From positions 2,542,001-2,606,000 of the forward strand of contig OZ244068.1 in assembly GCA_965215615.1 (NCBI GenBank): a stretch of DNA of 64,000 nucleotides, read 5' to 3'. Made by a program: the position numbers and the translations under genes. Below the pieces are notes generated by a model that saw nothing but the letters and a program-made list of their open reading frames with translations, did not search any database and was not told the origin of the DNA. Positions 12,101 through 18,361 of this stretch are shown one piece after another (position 1 is the stretch's first letter; every line of letters starts with the position of its first letter). The stretch comes from CBDATA01 sp965215615 (GTDB taxonomy: Bacteria > Acidobacteriota > Vicinamibacteria > Marinacidobacterales > Marinacidobacteraceae).

Positions 12101-15038
12101 ACGGCGCGCCCGACCCCGATGTGTTCACCGCCGCGAGATGGAACTCATAGGTCGTCCCGTTCGTCAGGCCGGTGACCGCGTACTCGGTGAGACTCGCGCT
12201 GTTCTCGATGCTCGTCCAGCCGTCCGGCCAGAGGGTGCCCTCCACCCGTTGCTGGTATTCATACCCGGTGATCGTCCCGCCCGGAGCGGTCCAGCTCAGC
12301 GTGACCTGGGTATCGCCCGCCGCCGCTGCCACGTTCCCCGGCACCCCCGGCGGGGGAGCGGTGGGTGTCGCGCTCGCCGTATCCGACATCGCACCCAGCA
12401 CCGAAGTCCCGGTCACCGCACGCACCTGGAAGCTGTACGCCGTACCGCCGGTCAGGTCCGTCACCGTGTGGCTCGTGGTGCCCGTGATGTCCGTCCACGC
12501 ACCCCACACGACCGGATCGCCCGTTCCCTGACGGACCTGGTACTTCGTGATCGTGCCGCTCGGGGCCGTCCATGCCAGAGCGACCTGACCGCTCCCCGCC
12601 GTCGCCGTGAAGCCCGTCGGCGCGGCCGCCGCGCCCGCCGCCAAAGGCGTCGCGGTCACCGTCGCCTCCGCGCCATCCCCCGAAAGGCCGACGGCGCGGA
12701 CCCCGAAGGTGTATTCCGTGCCGTTCGTCAGCCCCGTCACCGTGGCACTCGTGGTGGTCGCGCTACTGCTCGAAACATCCGCCCACGTCCCCCAACTGAA
12801 GCCCGAATCGGTGGACAGGCCCGCGCCGTAACGCACCTGGTACTTCGTGATCGTGGCGTTGCCCGGGTCGGCCCAGTTCAGCGTGACCTGGGTGGCGCCC
12901 CCCGTGGCCCTCAGGCCCGTCGGCGCCGCCGGTTTGGCAACGGGGGTGATCGCATTGCCATCCGTGGCCGTGCCGTTCACCGTCCCCGCCACCGCGCGCA
13001 CCTCGAAGTAGTACCTCGTGCCGTTGGTCAGCCCGGTCACCGTGTACTCGGTGGTGTCCTCGTCGCTCGCCGGAATGTCCGTCCACTCTCCCCAGGAGAT
13101 GCTGCCCACCGGGCCCGTGCCCTGCCGGTACTGGTACTTCGTGATGGCATCGTTATTCGGGTCGGTCCATTTCAGGGTGATCTCGGTGTCGCCCGTGTCG
13201 ATCGTGAAACCCGTCGGGGCAGCCGGGCCGGTCACCGCGGCCGGCGTCGCCGACACCGAGGCCGAGGCCGCGCCCAGCACCGTCCCGCCCGTCGCGGCCG
13301 TCGCGCGCACCTCGAAGTCGTACGCCGTGCCGTTCGTCAGGCCCGTCACCGTGCCGCCCGTCGAGGTCGCGGTGGTGCCGCCCGTGAAGTCCGTCCAGCT
13401 CCCCCAGGTACTGGAGCTGCTCAACTTCTGGCGGTACTGGTACTTCGTGATGTCGCTGTTCGACGGGTCGCCCCAGCTCAGCGTGACCTGGGCGTTGCCC
13501 GCCGTCGCCGTCACGCCCGTCGGGGCGGCCGGTGCCGCTACCGCCGTCGCCGGCACGATGGCCGACAACACGCCGAAAACGCTGCCGTTGCGCGCCCGCA
13601 TCTGAAATTCCAGCGGCTCGTTGCCAACGGATGCGACGAAGGTGGTGCGGTTATTGCCCCTTATGTCCGCCCAGCCGAACCAGCTCGCGCCCGGTCTGCG
13701 GGACCGGTACTCGTACCTCGTGATCGTGCCGCTCGGACGCGTCCAGCTCAGCGTCACCTGCCCGCCGCCCGGACCCGCCACCGCCGTGAAGTTCGTCGGC
13801 GGCCCCGGCGCGTTCGCCGGGCGCGGCGTCGCCGACACGGCATCCGAATTCGTGCCCCCGGCCGGGTTGATCGCCCGCAGCCGGAACTCGTATTCCGTGT
13901 AGTTCGTCAGACCCGTCACCGTGTGGGTGGTCGTGGTGGCACCGCTCGGGGTGATGGCCGTCTCGTTCCCCCAGGTGCTCGAACCCGCTGTACGCTGCTG
14001 GTACGCATACCCGGTGATGCTCGCGTTCGACGGATCCGTCCAGCGCAGGACCACCTGCTGGTTGCCCGCCGTGGCCGTCAGGCCCATCGGGGCCGCCGGC
14101 AGGGGGACGGGGGTCGCGCTCACCGTGGCCGCCGTGCCGTTCGTGCTCCCCGCCACCGCACGCACCCCGAACTCGTACTCCGTGCCGTTCGTCAACCCCG
14201 TCACCGTGTGATCGGTGGTGTCCTCGTCGCTGTTCGAAATGTCCGTCCACGTACCCCAGGTGCCGGTGCTGGGAGGCGTCCGCTGCTGGTACTGGTACTT
14301 CGTGATCGTGTCGTCCGACGGGTCATCCCACGTCAACTCCACCTGGCCGCTGCTCACCACCGCCTGCAGGTTCATGGGGGCCGCCGGACCGGCCGTCTTC
14401 ACCGTGCCGCGGAGGGCGATCTGAGGTATGGCGCTTCCCGATACCCAAGTTGTTCCAAACCTCTCGCGCGGTGAGTCAGCGATCGTCCAGCCGGTCAGGG
14501 AGCCGCCATCCTCGTCTCCTTCGTTTGTGCCACTCCGAATCGAGAGGCTTGCCGCCGCCCCGCCTGACGCGACAGCGAACTGGACGAAGTAGGTCGTGCT
14601 GGCCGAGAGGTCGATGCCGCCGCCCGGAGCGGTGAAGGTGAGCACCCCGGCGGCGGAGGGACTGGGGTTGGTGAAGGTGCCGAGCACCGTGTTGCCCGGG
14701 TCCTGGCCGCTGAAGTTCCGGATGGTGACCGTCAGGTTGTTCAAGTGTGAGGCGGTTACCTGGCTCGCGTATCTAACCTGAAGGCTGGCGACGTTGTAGC
14801 CGTCACTGTTGGTACCAGTGGTGAAGGCAATGGCACGGACTGGTCTGTCACTTAAGCTAGTAGACACAGTAAGTGCGTTGTCGATATTGCCCACCAGCAG
14901 CCGCGTCGTTTGCGCCTCTACGCCGGTGGTGAGGATGGCCAGCAGCGGCAGGGCGAACAGCGCGGCGGCCGGAATGCCCCGTAGGCTTTTAAGTGGAGGG
15001 ATCCCCCGCCCACGAAACCAGCCCCTTACACCGCGCAT
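3159..15038 (-). CDS. Giant FN3/Calx-beta/Ig-like repeat protein with autotransporter-type barrel (3959 aa)
   Basis: This appears to be a cell-surface or secreted adhesin-like protein. A signal peptide (to about VEA/QTT, residue 43) is followed by an N-terminal domain. Eleven fibronectin type III modules (pattern PAAPTGLTATAGNxQVTLSW) follow, nine at about residues 213-1086 and two at about 2566-2760. Between and after them are Calx-beta-like modules ending in TVTVTDDDTP and about six Ig-like modules (TFTFSEAVTGF ... ATDGTNMGPAS). An acidic/glycine linker near 3146 leads to three more Calx-beta-like repeats. The last roughly 400 residues resemble an autotransporter beta-barrel, ending in GVEATVRW rather than the usual terminal Phe. 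The start is ATG at 15036-15038, with no Shine-Dalgarno sequence because 19 C residues sit directly upstream. No accessory secretion gene is adjacent. Confidence 0.85.
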   Translation of the reverse strand: MRGVRGWFRGRGIPPLKSLRGIPAAALFALPLLAILTTGVEAQTTRLLVGNIDNALTVSTSLSDRPVRAIAFTTGTNSDGYNVASLQVRYASQVTASHLNNLTVTIRNFSGQDPGNTVLGTFTNPSPSAAGVLTFTAPGGGIDLSASTTYFVQFAVASGGAAASLSIRSGTNEGDEDGGSLTGWTIADSPRERFGTTWVSGSAIPQIALRGTVKTAGPAAPMNLQAVVSSGQVELTWDDPSDDTITKYQYQQRTPPSTGTWGTWTDISNSDEDTTDHTVTGLTNGTEYEFGVRAVAGSTNGTAATVSATPVPLPAAPMGLTATAGNQQVVLRWTDPSNASITGYAYQQRTAGSSTWGNETAITPSGATTTTHTVTGLTNYTEYEFRLRAINPAGGTNSDAVSATPRPANAPGPPTNFTAVAGPGGGQVTLSWTRPSGTITRYEYRSRRPGASWFGWADIRGNNRTTFVASVGNEPLEFQMRARNGSVFGVLSAIVPATAVAAPAAPTGVTATAGNAQVTLSWGDPSNSDITKYQYRQKLSSSSTWGSWTDFTGGTTATSTGGTVTGLTNGTAYDFEVRATAATGGTVLGAASASVSATPAAVTGPAAPTGFTIDTGDTEITLKWTDPNNDAITKYQYRQGTGPVGSISWGEWTDIPASDEDTTEYTVTGLTNGTRYYFEVRAVAGTVNGTATDGNAITPVAKPAAPTGLRATGGATQVTLNWADPGNATITKYQVRYGAGLSTDSGFSWGTWADVSSSSATTTSATVTGLTNGTEYTFGVRAVGLSGDGAEATVTATPLAAGAAAAPTGFTATAGSGQVALAWTAPSGTITKYQVRQGTGDPVVWGAWTDITGTTSHTVTDLTGGTAYSFQVRAVTGTSVLGAMSDTASATPTAPPPGVPGNVAAAAGDTQVTLSWTAPGGTITGYEYQQRVEGTLWPDGWTSIENSASLTEYAVTGLTNGTTYEFHLAAVNTSGSGAPSAAVSATPLASGAPVAPTGLTATAGGSSVTLSWTAPGGTITGYEIRQGTGDPVDWGAWGAISGSDANTTSTTVSSLTVGTAYSFQIRAVNNAVKGAMSDTVSATPAAATVGFKNAILTSTENKNLTVTLVLSQAVSADVDIYLTSTDFTATKGSDYAAGNVTSPDSTTGTYEVTITAGQTEGSTTIAITDDTIPEVNELFQLGIHEIASTVAIARGTPTTLEVIIRGDTDTAIALPDPATLTVTEASGSTRTGTYNVALQVEPNATETVTVAVASQDASVATVTPASLTFTADDWNTGQTVTVTGVDDEIDQDTDRTVAIRHTATSDSMNSLYTGRDSADLIVTVTDDDVTAPGVTISVTDASVSEADRTDTATFTVVLNTEPSSGLVVVSVDASGAPGLELDGPDAPTAFSNAEVLTFTTTNWNSPRTIRVRATSEATDNPSGREETITWTATATADTDYQNLTGDAATVTVVDNDPTTVTLAGAAGDVAEGATKTFTVTLGRGLVDGETLGVPLAFTGTATRGTDYMTACPTTLPTGVTCNDLDDTSLTPTVTFTGPTSGATARTVTLTLSAASDNTTETGGETVIIGFGTLTATGLEGGTSTTDSLADFKITDPDASVPTVAITGIPAKINNTNALTATFTFSEAVTGFEKADIAVTGGTVGTFSATSTTVYTLGITPDGDANVVVTVAANSATDGTNMGPASAESATAVWDETAPTVEITGVPGKISNRDAFTATFSFSETVTGFDTDDVSVTNGDKSAFSGSGSSYTVVVTPNADADVTVTVAAGGATDGLNTGPANAVSATAVWDETAPTVDITGIPAKINNTNALTATFTFSETVTDFVKNDITVTGGTAGAFGGSGTTYTLAITPTSGSNVVVTVAANSATDGTNMGPASAETATATWDASVPTVGITGVPARISGTSDLTATFTFSEDVTGFAKSDITVTGGTAGTFTATSARVYTLVITPDGDANVVVTVTADSATDGLNMGPASAETATAVWTALVFNPAAVTVVEEASATYTVELSSQPDGNVTVTVSGASGEVTFDTDSTTPGTQTTALTFTTTTWDDAQTVTVLAAADGDTANDSATLTHTASGGGYGSVTGDVEVTVTDNDTPGLVLDPTSLTVAEGGSGTYTVALATQPTASVTVTVAGASGEVTFDTDGDTGGNQNTLTFTTSDWGTAQTVTVSAGQDNDADDDSATLTHSASGGGYGSVSGSVAVTVTDDDTASVVTTEPDATATEGSTTDEATFTVALNTRPSSDVTVTVTAPTGLTLDGPDSATTFTSSEGLTFTSTNWSTAQTVTVRATDDNDDSPIGRELTVTYAVTSSDSGYSGLSGDAATVTVVDNDPTTVTLAGTAGDVVEGGTKTFTITLNRGLENGETLPVPLTFGGDATRNTDYTTACPTSLPTGVTCNDLNTETTPTVTFTGPSTGATVTTVTLTLTATTDNTAEASGESVVIGLGTLDASSGTGLGGGASGTDSLADFDITDPDASAPTLEISGVPKRITTRAAFTVTFTFSESVTDFVTGDVTVTNGDKSSFTGSGSSYTVVVTPNADADVTVTVDADSATDGTNTGPPADVVATAVFGAPAAPASLSATAGNAEVTLSWTDPMDDTITGYEYRQGVQSSPVTWGSWTPITNSDKDTTSHTVTGLTDGTEYYFQVRAVSDAVMGEPSAEENRDAVVTPVAVNAPAAPTGLGATAGNGQVALSWTASSSNGITKHQVRSGSGDPLVWGSWTDIANSASITSHTVTGLTNGTEYSFQVRAVATAVLGVTSDTAVATPRGAAGVTTATTDDTATEGSTSDTATFTVVLNTQPSDNVAVTVTAPAGLKLAGPGGSTFSGSALIAFTASTWGTAQTVTVRATDDNTDSPIGRELSVTYSTSSRDNNYHSLSGDAATVTVVDDDATTVTLAGSAGNIEEGETKTFTVTLGRGLVNGETLPVPLTFTGGATRGTDYTTACQATLPTGVTCANLDSGNAMVTFTGPSTGTTSRTVTLTLSAATDNTAETGGETVMIGLGTLSASSGTGLGGGASGTGSLSFSITDPSATDTTVPTLTISGVPGTISTRAAFTANFTFSESVTDFDTNDITVTGGSKGTLSGSGRSYRMQITPTGGVNVVVTVRRNAATDGTNRGPAAAVSRTATWRAPSPPPQQPPAEEDDDDDPPSSGGGGGGGGSTPSLPSASLSAVSVSAGQMVIEGGEALFRITASPVPSDEITVRVRVSATGDFVDGVQLGERLVTLSASAPTASLRVATIDDRRNEADGTVTVTVLSGEDYRLSQASASLAVTDDDTPALVLTPETLTVDEGGSGNYRVALATEPAGDVTVSIAGTGEVTTAQNTLTFTAGNWNVAQPVTVSAGQDADAADDRARLDHRASGGGYDSVTGSVAVTVMDDDTPGLILTPAALTLAEGASASYTVALATEPTGNVTVSIAGTGDVTVDRSTLSFTARNWSAAQTVTAFAARDEDVANDSATLAHHARGGDYSSVTGSVEVTVTDAGAAVVSAHLARFGRTVAEQALDGIAGRLRAPRTAGMQKTLAGPRLNVPREGDTAQGTMHAEARRTGFENEYESQSRDLLHLPNAREMLLGSSFTLTTQEAEGTGGSFAFWGRASANRFDGATNDGATAIGLDGEVLTGLVGADYARGDWLFGLALTHSLSEGGYTSEGASGGKVDASLTAALPYASIQANPRLKLWGAGGYGIGEVTLKTGGASYRADTDWTMAAAGVRGDLLDAAGNRPAVAVIGDGLWMRSTSDEIAALSTADTFVTRLRLGVEASYDFNFDGMGDLTPRVEAGARHDGGDAETGAGMDLGVGINWKAPVFGLSLDVAGRMLILHENEDFADRGISAAVVFDPSPESERGPSLSLRQAIGGSADGGIEALFATTTPLGDGGNIGSGAGMRRTLETAYGFSAFGGRFTASPHAEVDFTERARDYALGWRFVPHKLASDLAFGIKATRREAETLAPVHVFGVEATVRW

Positions 15039-15043
15039 TTTTC

Positions 15044-15062
15044 GGGGGGGGGGGGGGGGGGG
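15044..15062. repeat. Homopolymer of 19 G (19 C on the coding strand) just before the giant gene
   Basis: On the minus strand the order is C19, G, AAAA, ATG, so the tract occupies the place where the ribosome site should be. Homopolymeric C tracts in this position or in promoters drive slipped-strand phase variation of surface proteins in Neisseria, Campylobacter and Bordetella. An in-frame GTG at 15073-15075 would join the ATG frame if the tract had 18 C, so translational switching is also possible. The exact count may be unreliable in the assembly. Confidence 0.9.
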
Positions 15063-15173
15063 TAAGGCTAATCACTCGGTACAACCCCTTCGAGAAGCCG
15101 TTCGATTTCGTGGTTTTCAAGCGCAGCGCCCTCCGGGAGCTTTTCCCCAAGACCGTATCTTCTATTATCCCTT

Positions 15174-16736
15174 ATGACCCGTAAACACGACCGGGCCCGC
15201 GCAGTGTATCGCCTGAAGCACGGACTCGCCGAATCCGGGGAGCTCGCTCGCGCCATCGCCATCGAACAGACGGTCGAGATCCCGGACGCGATCATCCCGC
15301 AGGAAATCCGCGAGCGCTTCGTGGGGCGGGTGGAATCGGTGGAGGAAGCGGAGGGCCACTGTCTCGCCGCCGTCAGCTACGCCCCGGAACTGGCGGAGGA
15401 TCTCTTCTGCCTGCTGAGCGTCGCTTTCGGCAATGCCTCCCTGTATCCGGGTGTCCGGCTCATGGATCTCGAACCTTCCCGCGCCCTGCTGGATTCGCTC
15501 CGCGGGCCGTCGCACGGGATCGAGGGGCTCCGTCGCCGGGCCGGAGTGCTGGGCCGTCCGCTCCTCGCCACCGCGCTGAAGCCACGCGGATCGAGTCACG
15601 AGGAACTGGCCGAAACCGCCTTCGCCTTCGCGCGGGGGGGCGGCGACATCGTGAAGGACGACCAGAACCTCGTGGATTCCTTCGAAGTGTTCCGCGAGCG
15701 GGTTCTGGCTTCGGCAGCGGCGGTGGACCGGGCAAACCAGGAAACCGGCGGTGGATGCCTGTATTTCCCCCACGTGGGCGGCCCCGCCGAGGAGCTCGAG
15801 CGCCGGGTGGAGTTCGTCGCCGAATCGGGCCTTCCCGGAGTGCTCGTCTGCCCCATGCTGGCTGGTCTCGACACGGTGCGCCGGCTGGCCGCGAATTCGC
15901 CGCTCATCTTCATGACGCACCCGTCGCTCACCGGCGCGCTGACCCACGGCGAAGACCAGGGCGTGGACCACGGTGTCCTGCTCGGCACGCTCTTCCGTCT
16001 CGCTGGCGCGGACATTTCCATCTTCCCGGACAGCGGGGGCCGCTTCGGCTATCCGGAAGCCGCCTGCGCCGGGATCACCCGCCGCCTCCGCGAGCCCCTC
16101 GGCGACCTGCTTCCCGCGTGGCCTTCCGCCGCCGGCGGCATGGCTTTCGGGGAGGTGGACCAGGTCGCCCGGAAATACGGCGCGGATTCGGTGCTGCTGA
16201 TCGGCGGCTCGCTGCTCGCCGAACCGACGGGTGTCGAGCAGGCCACCCGCAAGCTGCTCGACCGGTTGCGCGAGGGGTTCGCCGAAGTCCGGCTGCCGCC
16301 CCCTCCCCGAGCGGAAACGGAAGCATCCGGGCCGCGTCGTCTGGCCTTTCGGGACTGGAGCTGGGAAGCGCGGGAAAGTTCGCCCTACAAGAGCTCGGAC
16401 TCCGGGGACGCGTCTCGTCGCAATTTCCGCGATGTGCGCCGAGTGGAGCTGGTCGGCCGGTTCGGCGAGCGCACCCGGTGCGATCTCCGATACTTCGAGG
16501 TGGCTCCCGGCGGCTACACCAGCCTGGAGCGGCACGTCCACACCCACATCGTGATCGGCGCGCGCGGCGAGGGGGTGCTGGTGCTCGGAGGGCAGCGCAT
16601 GCCGCTCCGCCATCTCGATGTCGCTTCGGTTCGTCCGCTGGAGGCCCACCAGTTGCGAAACGAGACCGAAGAGCCGTTCGGCTTCTTCTGCGTCGTGGAC
16701 CACGAGCGCGACCGACCGATGCCCGGCGCGGAATGA
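15174..16736 (+). CDS. RuBisCO-like protein (form IV) fused to a C-terminal cupin domain
   Basis: Residues 1 to about 375 follow the RuBisCO large-subunit fold. They include an N-terminal ferredoxin-like part, TALKPRGS with K136 at the place of Lys175, and GGGDIVKDDQ with K161 at the carbamylated Lys201. They also include MTHPSLTG (H249) and a closing GADSVLLIGGSLL strand. The metal ligand corresponding to Glu204 is Gln164, and the loop-6 lysine motif is not evident, so carboxylase activity is unlikely. Form IV relatives act as enolases or isomerases in sulfur or sugar metabolism. Residues about 420-510 are a cupin with HVHTH (H454, H456, H458) and a second-motif H492. The fusion has no break in frame. 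The start is ATG, with TATTAT six bases upstream and no ribosome site, which may mean a leaderless message. It diverges from the giant gene. Confidence 0.82.
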   Translation: MTRKHDRARAVYRLKHGLAESGELARAIAIEQTVEIPDAIIPQEIRERFVGRVESVEEAEGHCLAAVSYAPELAEDLFCLLSVAFGNASLYPGVRLMDLEPSRALLDSLRGPSHGIEGLRRRAGVLGRPLLATALKPRGSSHEELAETAFAFARGGGDIVKDDQNLVDSFEVFRERVLASAAAVDRANQETGGGCLYFPHVGGPAEELERRVEFVAESGLPGVLVCPMLAGLDTVRRLAANSPLIFMTHPSLTGALTHGEDQGVDHGVLLGTLFRLAGADISIFPDSGGRFGYPEAACAGITRRLREPLGDLLPAWPSAAGGMAFGEVDQVARKYGADSVLLIGGSLLAEPTGVEQATRKLLDRLREGFAEVRLPPPPRAETEASGPRRLAFRDWSWEARESSPYKSSDSGDASRRNFRDVRRVELVGRFGERTRCDLRYFEVAPGGYTSLERHVHTHIVIGARGEGVLVLGGQRMPLRHLDVASVRPLEAHQLRNETEEPFGFFCVVDHERDRPMPGAE

Positions 16737-16746
16737 CCTGAGCCAG

Positions 16747-16895
16747 CTCGGGTCAATTCGATCTGAACTCAGGTCCATTCCCGACCTGGAGCGGTGCCCT
16801 CGATCCCGATTTCCATGGGAAGCAGAGCCCGGAAAAACGGCTCCCCCTCCCGCGCCCGGAGCTCAGGTCATTTCACCCGGAACTCGGGTCATTTC
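16747..16895. repeat. Two pairs of 13-bp direct repeats (CTCRGGTCAWTTC), IS21-like end or integrase arm sites
   Basis: Copies start at 16747, 16768, 16862 and 16883. Within each pair the starts are exactly 21 bp apart, two helical turns, and all four share the same orientation; the second copy has one extra mismatch. They fill the otherwise empty gap between the RuBisCO-like gene and the integrase. Repeated GGTCAWTTC motifs resemble the multiple terminal repeats of IS21-family elements. They could instead be arm-type integrase sites. No IstA or IstB gene is present. Confidence 0.55.
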
Positions 16896-16953
16896 GCGAA
16901 ATTCGACCTCCCATTCAACACGATGCCAACACCGCCGAAACAATTCGGTGCAG

Positions 16954-18180
16954 TCAGGATGCTTGCGGGAAGCTGAGTTCGTCGATCCGGTCGGCGATCT
17001 GCTGCGCCGGCTCTCGAAGCTGCTCCAGGGTCCACTCCGCCGCGTATCCCTCGGTCACGTCGCCCCGGCTGCTGTGCCCCACGAGTCGCTTGGTCAGGGG
17101 CCGGGGCAGCATCAGTTCGCGCTCGGCCACCGAGATGAAGCAGTTCCGGAGCCCGTGGAACCAGAACCGGATTCCTGCTGTCTGTTCGATCCGGAAGTGG
17201 AGGTGCTGGAGCTGCTCCATGTGGCCCGATGCGCTCGTCGAGGAGGGAAAGACCCACTCGTCCGGGCCGCGTGCGGCCGCCCGCCGCTGGAGGATCGCGG
17301 CGAGCTGACGGGTGAAGGGAAGCACGAGCGGCGCTCCCGATTTGGTGTCTTCGACCCGCAATCTGCCGTTTTCGAAGTCCAGCCGATCCCAACCGAGGCT
17401 CATGATTTCGCCGCGGCGCATCCCGGTGTAAAGCGCGATCCAGAAGATGTCCCGGGTGGACGGTTTGTGGACTTCCGCCTCGATGGCGGCGCGCCAGCGG
17501 GGAAGCACTTCAGACGGCGCGGCGATCTTGCGCCGCACCGGAGGGTGGTAACGGCCACCTCCATCGATCCACTGTTCCACCGGGTTGCGGAGGCTCGCGT
17601 GATCCACGCACGGGCGGCGATAGACCGATCGCAACAGCGAGATCGCGTGGTTGGCCACCGCCCGGCCATGCCGCTCGGTGATCCGGAAGAAGCGGCCCTC
17701 CACGTCCTTGCGCTCGATGGCGCTGAGCGGCCGGGAAAGCCAGTCGCTGAAGCAATAGCCCATCTGCCCCCGGTAGAGCGATTCGGTGCTGGGCTTGCGG
17801 TTGGGATTGGCCGCGAGGTAATCGGCGAACGCCTGGTTGAGCGTGGGTATCCGTCGCGCCTCGGCACGCTCCTCCGCCGGATCCTCGCCAGCGGCCACCC
17901 GTCCGAGCAGCTCGCGCGCGAGCTTTCGCGCCCGCACCGGTTCGACCGCTCCGTACCGGCCGATCACGATGCGCCGGTTGGGTGCGTTGCGCCCGCCATT
18001 TCCCGGTCGGTAGTTGACAATGAACGACTTGCAACCCGACGGCTGGACGCGCACGCCGAAGCCGGGCAGCCGGTCGTCCCAGGCGATCCAGGGCTTGGCG
18101 CGGGGGCGCAGCGTCTCCACCTGGCGCTTGCCGAGGCGTTTTTTGACCTTGGCGACGCGTTTACCGCTCGGAGGGCTCAT
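16954..18180 (-). CDS. Tyrosine-recombinase integrase with N-terminal DUF4102-like arm-binding domain
   Basis: The protein (408 residues from the ATG at 18180; a GTG at 18201 would add seven) has an N-terminal arm-binding domain (DRLPGFGVRVQPSGCKSFIV), a SAM-like core-binding domain and a C-terminal catalytic domain. Catalytic residues are all visible: Arg in TGMRRGE, Lys in DTKSG, His and Arg in FHGLRN, His in LVGHSS and the nucleophile Tyr in DVTEGYAAEW. Such integrases insert genomic islands or prophages, usually at tRNA genes. No tRNA or obvious attachment pair is visible nearby. It sits at the left edge of a region rich in transposon remnants, suggesting an old island. Confidence 0.92.
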   Translation of the reverse strand: MSPPSGKRVAKVKKRLGKRQVETLRPRAKPWIAWDDRLPGFGVRVQPSGCKSFIVNYRPGNGGRNAPNRRIVIGRYGAVEPVRARKLARELLGRVAAGEDPAEERAEARRIPTLNQAFADYLAANPNRKPSTESLYRGQMGYCFSDWLSRPLSAIERKDVEGRFFRITERHGRAVANHAISLLRSVYRRPCVDHASLRNPVEQWIDGGGRYHPPVRRKIAAPSEVLPRWRAAIEAEVHKPSTRDIFWIALYTGMRRGEIMSLGWDRLDFENGRLRVEDTKSGAPLVLPFTRQLAAILQRRAAARGPDEWVFPSSTSASGHMEQLQHLHFRIEQTAGIRFWFHGLRNCFISVAERELMLPRPLTKRLVGHSSRGDVTEGYAAEWTLEQLREPAQQIADRIDELSFPQAS

Positions 18181-18212
18181 GAGGGCGCGGCAGTCTGACA
18201 CGCCGCAATAGG

Positions 18213-18236
18213 AATCAACACGGAAATCAACACGGA
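18213..18236. repeat. 12-bp tandem duplication upstream of the integrase
   Basis: AATCAACACGGA occurs twice head to tail, 30-55 bp before the integrase ATG and reading into it on the minus strand as GTTGATT motifs. It could be an operator or integrase-binding site for its own promoter. Nothing further supports a role. Confidence 0.4.
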
Positions 18237-18361
18237 GAGCCGCGACGCGCCGAATTCCGGCATCTGTTCCAGAAGTGGCCTCTCGCCGCCACGAATTTTG
18301 ATTTCCTTGACTGCTAAAGGATTGTGGGACAAATGCCGCCCGTCGGGCCGGCCATCCTCCG

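Noticed and set aside
4656..14474. A 3272-codon open frame on the plus strand, antisense to the giant gene
   Set aside because: It is rich in Arg, His, Ala and Pro in a monotonous pattern, has no domain or signal, and arises because the repetitive GC-rich minus-strand gene avoids stop codons in the opposite frame.
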